Assembly: GCA_902782795.1 (NCBI GenBank)
Contig: CACZOT010000183.1
Location: 1 to 7,727 of the forward strand
DNA: 7,727 nucleotides
From: an uncultured Eubacteriales bacterium
GTDB lineage: Bacteria > Bacillota > Clostridia > Christensenellales > Aristaeellaceae
Direction of reading: 5' to 3'
Shown here: one piece after another, positions 1 through 5,199 of the stretch
Layout: each line of letters opens with the position of its first letter
Numbering within the stretch: position 1 is the first letter of the stretch
Translations under genes and position numbers: made by a program
The notes under the pieces: generated by a model
Databases searched by the model: none
What the model was told of the DNA's origin: nothing
What the model saw: the letters and a program-made list of their open reading frames with translations, nothing else

Positions 1-39
1 CCAAGTATCCGCGCGTCCGCAGGACGCGCGGATACTTGG
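1..39. repeat. Perfect inverted repeat (18-bp stem, 3-nt loop) at window edge
   Basis: Bases 1-18 and 22-39 are exact reverse complements around the trinucleotide gca at 19-21. The outer stem is AT-containing and the inner stem is GC-rich. No T-run follows on the + strand, so it is not a standard intrinsic terminator for a + strand gene. On the other strand the bases after the hairpin lie outside the window, so a terminator for a leftward transcript cannot be excluded. The stem may extend further left. It could also be a dispersed repeat or a protein-binding dyad. Confidence 0.75.
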
Positions 40-54
40 CGCACGCTCATACTC

Positions 55-127
55 AAAGGGGGGCGTGCAGAGGGGGCGCAGCCCCCTCTGCAGGGGCGGC
101 GCTCGTGAGAGCGCGCGGAGCCCCTTT
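55..127. repeat. Folded GC-rich intergenic block with nested inverted repeats
   Basis: Three pairings nest here. An outer stem joins 55-61 (aaagggg) to 121-127 (ccccttt). Inside it is a perfect 12-bp hairpin, 66-77 with 81-92 and loop gca at 78-80, followed by a 6-bp hairpin, 99-104 with 109-114 and loop gtga. Together they could form a three-way junction. An alternative outer stem pairs 92-97 with 120-125. It shares the gca loop with the hairpin at 1-39. I recognise no RNA family. A repeat or the far end of another intergenic hairpin element is as likely as a functional RNA. Confidence 0.45.
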
Positions 128-232
128 CCCGGTTCGAAAGAATCCTCTTAGGATCCGCCTCCCTTCCGCTGCCGGGGGCACTCTTTCCCGCGCCGCGGGG
201 AAAATCTTAACGGCCCGCACGCGCCGCCCGCA

Positions 233-262
233 TTGACAGACCGCGCGCGCGCATGGTATAAC
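233..262 (+). promoter_or_regulatory. Sigma-A-type promoter for the exchanger gene
   Basis: A perfect -35 box TTGACA lies at 233-238. After an 18-bp spacer comes TATAAC at 257-262, preceded by TG at 254-255 (extended -10). Transcription would start near 269, leaving a leader of about 43 nt before the ATG at 312. That leader contains a GGAGG ribosome binding site at about 296-300. No operator is evident. The stretch from 128 to 232 holds only a small hairpin (142-146 with 150-154) and nothing else I can name. Confidence 0.75.
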
Positions 263-311
263 GAAAACCAGCCGCACAGGCGGAAAACAGCGTCGGAGGG
301 GCGAAAGCGTC

Positions 312-1274
312 ATGGCAACGCCGGTCATTATTCTCCTGTTCGTTCTTGGTCTCGTTCTGATCATCAAATGTGGGGACCTGTTCGTGGACGCCGCCGTTTG
401 GATCGCCGAGGCGTCCGGCATGCCGAAATTCCTCATCGGCGCGACGATCGTCAGCCTGGCCACGACCATCCCGGAGCTGCTCGTCTCGCTCCTGGCGGCG
501 GCCGAGGGCAGCGTAGGCATGGCCTGCGGCAACGCCATCGGCTCCGTGACGGCCAACCTAGGCCTGATCATGGGCATCTCCGTCGTGTGCATCCCCGCGG
601 TGATCCACCGGCGCGACATCGCCTTCAAGGGCGTTTTGATGATCGCCGCGGCTGCTCTCCTCTGGGCGTTCTGCGCGGGCGGCGCGCTGAGCATCGGCGG
701 TTCCATCGTGCTGCTGCTTCTGTTCGCCTCGTATGTCGCCTACAACGTCCTCGACGCGCGCCGTTCCCGTCAGGCCAGCGCCGAGGAAGAGCGCGATCCC
801 ATCACCCGCAAAGACATGGGCGTCAGCATCCTGAAATTCCTCATCGGCGCGGCGGGCATCGCCATCGGCGCGAACCTGCTCGTGGAGAACGGCTCGGAGC
901 TGGCGCGCCTCATGGGCGTTTCCGAGGCCATCATCGGCGTGACCCTCGTGGCCATCGGCACCTCGCTCCCCGAGCTCGTCACCACTATCACCGCCATTTC
1001 CAAGAAGCAGTCCTCCCTCTCCATCGGGAATATCATCGGCGCGAACGTGATCGACCTGACGCTCATCCTGCCCCTGTGCGCCGTGATCTCGGGCAAGGCC
1101 CTGCCAGTGCTCGATCAGACCCGCCTGCTGGATCTGCCCGTCTGCCTCGGCTTCTGCCTCGTCGCCATCGTGCCCGCGCTCGCCGCCAAGCGTTTCCACC
1201 GCCTCACCGGCGTCGCGATGCTGCTCGGCTACGCGGCGTACGTGGTCGTCCTGTGCCTGCGGTTCGCGGTGTAG
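312..1274 (+). CDS. Calcium/sodium antiporter, CaCA family (YrbG-like)
   Basis: This is a 320-residue polytopic membrane protein with about ten hydrophobic segments. It shows the two inverted alpha-repeats that define the Ca2+:cation antiporter superfamily. Repeat 1 (about 43-88) has GATIVSLATTIPE followed by GNAIGSVTANL. Repeat 2 (about 209-255) has GVTLVAIGTSLPE followed by GNIIGANVIDL. The paired acidic residues E55 and E221 sit where the family's ion-binding glutamates lie. A hydrophilic loop with acidic and basic clusters (about 148-168) separates the halves, as is typical. By family it exchanges Ca2+ for Na+ (or a related cation) across the cytoplasmic membrane; the ion preference cannot be read here. 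Length matches YrbG-type proteins (about 320). The ATG is chosen because GGAGG lies about 11 nt upstream and the N-terminus starts straight into the first membrane helix. The gene stands alone with its own promoter and ends facing asnA. Confidence 0.93.
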   Translation: MATPVIILLFVLGLVLIIKCGDLFVDAAVWIAEASGMPKFLIGATIVSLATTIPELLVSLLAAAEGSVGMACGNAIGSVTANLGLIMGISVVCIPAVIHRRDIAFKGVLMIAAAALLWAFCAGGALSIGGSIVLLLLFASYVAYNVLDARRSRQASAEEERDPITRKDMGVSILKFLIGAAGIAIGANLLVENGSELARLMGVSEAIIGVTLVAIGTSLPELVTTITAISKKQSSLSIGNIIGANVIDLTLILPLCAVISGKALPVLDQTRLLDLPVCLGFCLVAIVPALAAKRFHRLTGVAMLLGYAAYVVVLCLRFAV

Positions 1275-1280
1275 ACGCGG

Positions 1281-1475
1281 GCCTTCCGCCAGGGGGGATG
1301 GTTCCCCCTGGGCCCTTCATTTGGGGGCTTAATAAACACAAGCTCCGGTATCCTTTCGCAAGGGTACCGGAGCCTTTTATTCTGTGAAGCGATTCTTAAG
1401 GGACGAAATCCCTTAAGCAGAGGCGCGGGGGGCAGAGTCCCATGCCAGGGTCCAGGGGCGGAACCCCTGGCGGAC
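1281..1475. repeat. Modular multi-hairpin intergenic element, copy 1
   Basis: This element fills the gap between the exchanger and asnA and is related to the element at about 4972-5187. In order it has: hairpin Y (1289-1298 with 1302-1311, core ccaggggg/ccccctgg); the terminator hairpin B (1342-1373); hairpin C (1395-1403 with 1409-1417, cttaaggga/tcccttaag); a 27-bp stretch with a ggcagagtccc motif (1424-1450) that the other copy lacks at this place; and hairpin Y' (1452-1458 with 1464-1470, ccagggg/cccctgg). It stops five bases from the asnA stop codon. Order and sequence of B, C and Y' match the other copy. Confidence 0.75.
1342..1381 (+). terminator. Intrinsic terminator of the exchanger gene
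   Basis: The stem pairs 1342-1353 with 1362-1373 (one T-G wobble), extended by two T-A pairs around the loop tcgc. It is followed by cc-ttttatt at 1374-1381, a moderate T-tract. It lies about 70 nt past the exchanger stop codon. On the minus strand the bases after the stem are only moderately T-rich, so it may also stop asnA transcription, less efficiently. It shares 13-nt and 14-nt identical blocks with the terminator at 5040-5085. Confidence 0.8.
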
Positions 1476-2498
1476 TTACAGCAGCGGGATCCCACGCGCG
1501 GAGAACAGTTCGCGCACCTCGTCGGGCCAGACGGAGCACTGCACCTCCGCGATATGGGCCTTGCGCAGCAGGAGCATGCACAGGCGGCTCTGGCCGATGC
1601 AGCCGCCGATGGTGAGGGGCACGGAATCGCTGAGCACGGCGCGGTGGAAGGGCAGTTCCATGCGATCGAGGGCGTTGGCGGCGCGCAGCTGGCGGAACAT
1701 CGCGGCCGCGTCCACGCGGATGCCCATGCTGGAGATCTCCATGGCGCAGCCGAGGACCGGGTGCCAGTAGATCAGATCGCCGTTGAGCGTCCAATCGTCG
1801 TAGTCCGGCGCGCGCCCGTCGTGGCTCGCGCCGTCCGAAAGCGGCCAGCCGATCTGCGAAACGAACACCGCCCCCTTGTCTCGGGCGATACGGTTTTCGC
1901 GCTCCTTAGGCGGGCAGTCCGGGTAGAGCGCGCGCAGCTCCTCGCTCGTGATGGTGAACAATTCCGCCGGCAGCGCGGGTCGCAGCGAAGGGAAGCGCCC
2001 GTACACCACCGCCTCGCTCTCCAGGATCGCGCCGTGGATCTTCGCGGCGGTGTGGTAGAGATAGTCCAGCGAGCGCTGCCCGCGCAGGATGACCTTCTCC
2101 CAATCCCACTGGTCCACGTAGACGCTGTGGAGGTTGTCCGTCTTCTCATCGCGGCGGATGGCGTTCATATCGGTATAGATGCCGTCGCCCGGCTCGTAGC
2201 CGTATCGGCCCAGGGCGTCGCGCTTCCACTTTGCCAGGGACTGCACCACCTGCACCTCGTCGCCCGGCGCGTCCATCGTATCGAACGTCACCTTGCGCTC
2301 CACGCCGTTCAGATCGTCGTTCAGGCCCGTCTCCCTGCGCACGAACAGCGGCGCCGAGACGCGCGTCAGGTTCAGCGCGCCCGCCAGCTGGCGCTGGAAG
2401 CAGTCCTTCAGGGTGCGGATGGCCTGCTGCGTGTATTTCAGGGAAAGAAGGCTTTCGTAGCCCTCGGGGAGGGAATGGCTCGGCTTTTGCTGCATCAT
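1476..2498 (-). CDS. asnA: Aspartate-ammonia ligase (AsnA-type asparagine synthetase)
   Basis: A cytoplasmic enzyme that makes asparagine from aspartate and ammonia with ATP cleaved to AMP and PPi. Its fold is related to class II aminoacyl-tRNA synthetases. Family motifs are easy to see (numbered from the chosen start, 340 residues): SLAKWKR at 87-93, HSVYVDQWDWE at 124-134, SDGASHDGRAPDYDDW at 221-236, SSMGIRVD at 256-263, and TIGGCIGQSRL at 296-306. Together they cover the ATP and aspartate site. Length fits the family (about 330). The reading frame opens at 2507, but the Shine-Dalgarno AGGGAG (2508-2513, read on the minus strand) directly abuts that ATG. The ATG at 2498 is 9 nt from it and is the better start; the adjacent ATG at 2495 is also possible. 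The gene is monocistronic and has its own promoter. No T-box or other leader is visible, as the predicted leader is only about 26 nt. Confidence 0.96.
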   Translation of the reverse strand: MMQQKPSHSLPEGYESLLSLKYTQQAIRTLKDCFQRQLAGALNLTRVSAPLFVRRETGLNDDLNGVERKVTFDTMDAPGDEVQVVQSLAKWKRDALGRYGYEPGDGIYTDMNAIRRDEKTDNLHSVYVDQWDWEKVILRGQRSLDYLYHTAAKIHGAILESEAVVYGRFPSLRPALPAELFTITSEELRALYPDCPPKERENRIARDKGAVFVSQIGWPLSDGASHDGRAPDYDDWTLNGDLIYWHPVLGCAMEISSMGIRVDAAAMFRQLRAANALDRMELPFHRAVLSDSVPLTIGGCIGQSRLCMLLLRKAHIAEVQCSVWPDEVRELFSARGIPLL

Positions 2499-2530
2499 TC
2501 GGATCATCTCCCTGCAGATCTATGGGGGAT

Positions 2531-2559
2531 ATTCTACCCGTTTTCCCGCCTTTTCGCAA
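2531..2559 (-). promoter_or_regulatory. asnA promoter
   Basis: On the minus strand a -35-like TTGCGA (2554-2559) and a -10 TAGAAT (2531-2536) are separated by 17 bp, matching consensus at 4/6 and 5/6 positions. The predicted start, near 2524, lies about 11 nt before the AGGGAG ribosome binding site. This supports the ATG at 2498 over the one at 2507. Confidence 0.6.
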
Positions 2560-2587
2560 GTTCCTTTTGCCAAATCATCCAAATAAA

Positions 2588-2612
2588 CCGCGCGGCGGAG
2601 GCGGACGCGCGG
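2588..2612. repeat. GC-rich inverted repeat between divergent promoters
   Basis: Perfect 7-bp arms, 2588-2594 (ccgcgcg) and 2606-2612 (cgcgcgg), flank an 11-nt loop. On the minus strand the hairpin is followed by tttattt, so it resembles a weak terminator pointing toward asnA and could block read-through from upstream of the asnA promoter. It could equally be a binding site. Function is unproven. Confidence 0.4.
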
Positions 2613-2628
2613 GGCAAAAATCAACTTT

Positions 2629-2648
2629 TTCTGATAAATATTTCAGAA
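2629..2648. repeat. AT-rich inverted repeat upstream of the hydrolase promoter
   Basis: Arms ttctga (2629-2634) and tcagaa (2643-2648) are exact reverse complements around an 8-nt AT-rich centre. The dyad lies about 40 bp upstream of the -10 box of the wall hydrolase gene, just above its poor -35. That is where an activator could bind. It sits in a markedly AT-rich island (about 2613-2695) inside a GC-rich window. An operator role is inference only. Confidence 0.35.
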
Positions 2649-2663
2649 GTATTGCAAAATGTG

Positions 2664-2692
2664 TAGATTTTTATTTGCATATGGTGTATAAT
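2664..2692 (+). promoter_or_regulatory. Promoter of the cell-wall hydrolase gene (strong -10, poor -35)
   Basis: A perfect TATAAT lies at 2687-2692, but the hexamer 17 bp upstream (2664-2669, tagatt) matches TTGACA poorly. Transcription would start near 2699, giving a leader of about 73 nt. The leader begins with a small dyad (gggtt at 2700-2704 with aaccc at 2710-2714) and has a second one at 2740-2744 with 2750-2754. The ribosome binding site GGAGGA is at 2761-2766, 5 nt from the ATG. The weak -35 suggests activator dependence or AT-rich upstream contacts. Confidence 0.6.
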
Positions 2693-2771
2693 AGCCTTCG
2701 GGTTGGTATAACCCCGAGAACGCCATCCCGGACCGACCGCGCGCATCCAGCGCGTCTTACGGAGGAAAACG

Positions 2772-4961
2772 ATGAAAAAGCACAGTTCAAAAGCGATGCT
2801 TCTGGCCCTGGCGCTGATCGTGGCGATGGTTCTGCCTACGTTCCCGGCGCGGGCCGACCAGACGGCCGTCGTCTGCGTGGCGAGCGCGCCGGTGTATACC
2901 ACGCCGCACGCCTCCACCGCCCAGCAGATGGGCACGCTGAAGAAGGGCGCCCAGGTGACGGTGCGCGCCGTCAGCGGCGGCGTGGCGAAGATCACCATCA
3001 GCGGCAAGACGGGCTATATGAACGCCGCCATGCTCGACTGCGGCGGCTCCACCCCGACTCCGGCGGCCGCTCCTACTTCCTCTTCCTCTTCCAATACCGG
3101 CACGGCGAACGTCTCCACACCCGCCGCTCCCACTGCGAGCGCTTCCGGCCAGAAGGCCCTCGTCACCGCGGACCGCCTCACCGTGTACCGCGCCGCCTCC
3201 ACGAGCGCGGGCACCCTGGGCGCCATCCGTAAGAACGTGAGCGTGACCGTCCTCGCCGTGAACGGCAACTGGGCGGCCATCCGCGTCGCGGGCAAGACGG
3301 GCTATGTCTCCGCCTCCGGGCTGTCCATCGGCTCCACCGGCAATTCCGGCTCGACCGCCACCACGCCCGCCCCGGCCCAGACCGCCGCGACCCCCGCGGC
3401 TTCCACGCCCGCGCCGGCCGTCTCCTCCGGCAACACCGCCACGGCGAAGACGAAGATCAAGTTCTACACGAAGGCCTCCACCTCCTCCAACACCTACGGC
3501 ACCTTCAGCGCCGGCGCGACGATGGATGTCCGCGCCGTGAGCGGCCAGTGGGCGAAGGTGGTCTACAAGGGAAAGAGCGGCTTCGTGCTCCTGAGCGGCC
3601 TGGAGATGAGCGGCTCCTCCGCCGGCGCGTCTTCCACCCCCGCCCCCTCCGCCTCGGCCCAGCCGAGCGCCGGGTCCTCCACGGGCTACACGCACAAGGC
3701 CATCACTACCGCTTATCTCTACCAGAAGCCCAGCACCTCCGCGAAGGTGCTCAAGAAGCTCTCCGTGGGCACGCAAGTCACGGTCAAGGGCGAGAGCGGC
3801 GGCTGGCTGAAGGTCACCACCGGCGGCGTGACCAGCTACGCCCTGGAGAAGGATTTCATCGAGATCAGCTCCAAGAGCACGGGCCTGGTCGTGGCCAGCA
3901 CGGTCACGGTCTACTCCTCCGCGAGCCTGAGCGCTCCGGCCATCGGCACCCTCTCCGAAGGCGCTACGGTGGATCTCTACGCCTCCAGCAACGGCTGGGC
4001 GAAGGTCCTGTTCAACGGCAGCAAGGGCTATGTGCTCACCAGCCGCCTGGTCGTGGGCGCTTCCACCTATACCACCCTCAAGACCGGCGACAGCGGCACC
4101 GGCGTGCGCACGCTCCAGGACCGTCTGGAGAAGCTGGGCTACTTTGACGGCGTGCCCGGCGGCAACTACGGCTCCATCACCGCCTCCGCCGTGAAGCGCT
4201 TCCAGAACCAGATGGGCCTGAACGTCACCGGCACGGCCAACAACGCCACGCAGGCGGCCCTCTTCTCCGACAAGGCGCCCTATTCCGGCATCCTCACCTC
4301 TTCCCTGAGCACCGGCGCCAAGGGCGAGCTCGTCACCCGCCTGCAGACGCGCCTGCTCTACAAGAGCTACTACACCGGCAACGTCGGCGGCACGTACGAT
4401 ACCGCCACCTCCAACGCCGTCAAGGCCTTCCAGAAGAAGGCGGGCCTCTCCCAGACCGGCTCGGCCGACGCCTCCACCCTCAAGGCGCTCTTCGCCCCGA
4501 ACGCGCCCGCGGGCTCCGTCTCTAGCGGCTCCAGCTCCGTCTCGCTCGATCCGCCTGACCTCAACAGCGGCAACGAGGATATCGAGACCGTCATCCGCTG
4601 GGCCGTCGCCCAGCTCGGCAAGCCGTACGTTTACGGCTCCTCCGGCCCGAATTCCTTCGATTGCTCCGGCCTGACCTATTTCTGCTTCAAGAAGGTCGGC
4701 ATCACCCTGCCGCGCTCGGCCTACGACGTGGGCTACTCCAATTCCCTCGGCGAGCGCATCCCCTACGAGGAACTGCGCCGCGGCGACGTCGTCTGCTTCA
4801 ACACCATCGCCGACAGCGATCTGTCCGACCACGTCGGCATCTACCTGGGCAACGGCCTCTTCATCCATTCGCCCCACACCGGCAGCAACGTCCTCATCGC
4901 CTCCATGACCAGCGGGTACTACCTGCGCAATTACTCCTGGGCCAGGCGGCCGATCAAGTAA
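2772..4961 (+). CDS. Secreted SH3-repeat, peptidoglycan-binding, NlpC/P60 cell-wall hydrolase
   Basis: This 729-residue exported protein is predicted to bind and cut peptidoglycan. Residues 1-28 form a signal peptide (KKHSSK, then a hydrophobic core, then PARA before D29). Five bacterial SH3-like repeats follow at about 33-90, 129-186, 223-279, 308-365 and 371-428, each ending in a KxGYV- or SGFV-like strand. Ser/Thr/Ala/Pro-rich linkers separate repeats 1-2, 2-3 and 3-4; repeats 4 and 5 are nearly contiguous. Two PG_binding_1-type modules lie at about 433-500 and 507-575, with the LQxRL ... AVKxFQ pattern. The NlpC/P60 domain spans about 603-729. Its likely catalytic triad is Cys631 (FDCSG), His687 (DHVGIYLG) and His699 (FIHS), so the enzyme looks active. 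The family cleaves D-Glu/DAP-type peptide bonds (endopeptidase); the exact bond cannot be told here. The start is fixed by GGAGGA and the signal peptide. It is monocistronic. A role in wall turnover, daughter-cell separation or sporulation is inference. Confidence 0.94.
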   Translation: MKKHSSKAMLLALALIVAMVLPTFPARADQTAVVCVASAPVYTTPHASTAQQMGTLKKGAQVTVRAVSGGVAKITISGKTGYMNAAMLDCGGSTPTPAAAPTSSSSSNTGTANVSTPAAPTASASGQKALVTADRLTVYRAASTSAGTLGAIRKNVSVTVLAVNGNWAAIRVAGKTGYVSASGLSIGSTGNSGSTATTPAPAQTAATPAASTPAPAVSSGNTATAKTKIKFYTKASTSSNTYGTFSAGATMDVRAVSGQWAKVVYKGKSGFVLLSGLEMSGSSAGASSTPAPSASAQPSAGSSTGYTHKAITTAYLYQKPSTSAKVLKKLSVGTQVTVKGESGGWLKVTTGGVTSYALEKDFIEISSKSTGLVVASTVTVYSSASLSAPAIGTLSEGATVDLYASSNGWAKVLFNGSKGYVLTSRLVVGASTYTTLKTGDSGTGVRTLQDRLEKLGYFDGVPGGNYGSITASAVKRFQNQMGLNVTGTANNATQAALFSDKAPYSGILTSSLSTGAKGELVTRLQTRLLYKSYYTGNVGGTYDTATSNAVKAFQKKAGLSQTGSADASTLKALFAPNAPAGSVSSGSSSVSLDPPDLNSGNEDIETVIRWAVAQLGKPYVYGSSGPNSFDCSGLTYFCFKKVGITLPRSAYDVGYSNSLGERIPYEELRRGDVVCFNTIADSDLSDHVGIYLGNGLFIHSPHTGSNVLIASMTSGYYLRNYSWARRPIK

Positions 4962-4971
4962 CGGTTGATTT

Positions 4972-5187
4972 GAGGGGACTCTGTCCCCTGCCAGGGGGGA
5001 ATGATTCCCCCTGGGCTCCTCGCTTTGGGAAAGAAGAAAGGTTCCGGTATCCTTTTGACAGGATACCGGAGCCTTTTTTTCTTTTCGAGGAAACAGCGAA
5101 GCTTATGTGCTGTACCAATCCCTCAAGGCGGGATTGTTAAGGGCCTTTGGCCCTTAAGCGGAGGTCCAGTGGAGGAGCCCCTGGCGC
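4972..5187. repeat. Modular multi-hairpin intergenic element, copy 2
   Basis: This element fills the convergent gap between the hydrolase gene and recA. In order it has: hairpin X (4973-4979 with 4983-4989, aggggac/gtcccct); hairpin Y (4991-5000 with 5005-5014); terminator hairpin B (5040-5073); an extra hairpin (5116-5122 with 5130-5136, caatccc/gggattg) absent from copy 1; hairpin C (5137-5145 with 5149-5157, ttaagggcc/ggcccttaa); and a degenerate Y' (5166-5184, one mismatch in the stem). Y, B, C and Y' occur in the same order as in copy 1 at about 1281-1475. It ends some 12 bases from the recA stop codon. Confidence 0.75.
5040..5085. terminator. Strong, probably bidirectional intrinsic terminator
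   Basis: A 13-bp stem pairs 5040-5052 with 5061-5073 (one T-G wobble) around an 8-nt loop. On the + strand seven T's and then cttttc follow, a classic terminator for the hydrolase gene. On the minus strand the stem is followed by ctttcttcttt, so it can also serve recA, whose stop codon is about 115 nt away. It is the matching module to the terminator at 1342-1381. Confidence 0.88.
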
Positions 5188-5199
5188 CCCCGAGGAGCG

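Noticed and set aside
131..156. ggttcgaaagaatcc resembling a tRNA T-arm
   Set aside because: The T-loop length and stem do not fit, and no acceptor, D or anticodon arm can be built around it. It is better explained as a small hairpin (142-146 with 150-154).
233..1387. A 384-codon + strand frame overlapping the exchanger gene
   Set aside because: It is an Arg/His/Pro-rich out-of-frame shadow. The frame from 312 has the alpha-repeats of the CaCA family.
1281..1475. Considered whether the multi-hairpin elements are CRISPR arrays or insertion-sequence remnants
   Set aside because: The modules are not regularly spaced direct repeats with unique spacers, and there is no transposase frame, terminal inverted repeat pair or target duplication.
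1554..2666. A 370-codon + strand frame antisense to asnA
   Set aside because: It is an antisense shadow rich in Ala, Arg, Val and His, with no domain; asnA in the opposite strand is unmistakable.
2699..2771. Possible riboswitch (for example the c-di-AMP type seen before some wall hydrolase genes) in the hydrolase leader
   Set aside because: The predicted leader is only about 73 nt with two small dyads, too short for that class, and I could not find its conserved elements.
2787..4877. A 696-codon open frame on the minus strand, antisense to the wall hydrolase gene
   Set aside because: It mirrors a GC-rich, strongly codon-biased gene. Its translation is Gly/Ala/Arg/Asp-rich low-complexity sequence with no domain, and the + strand frame has a signal peptide and a full set of known domains.
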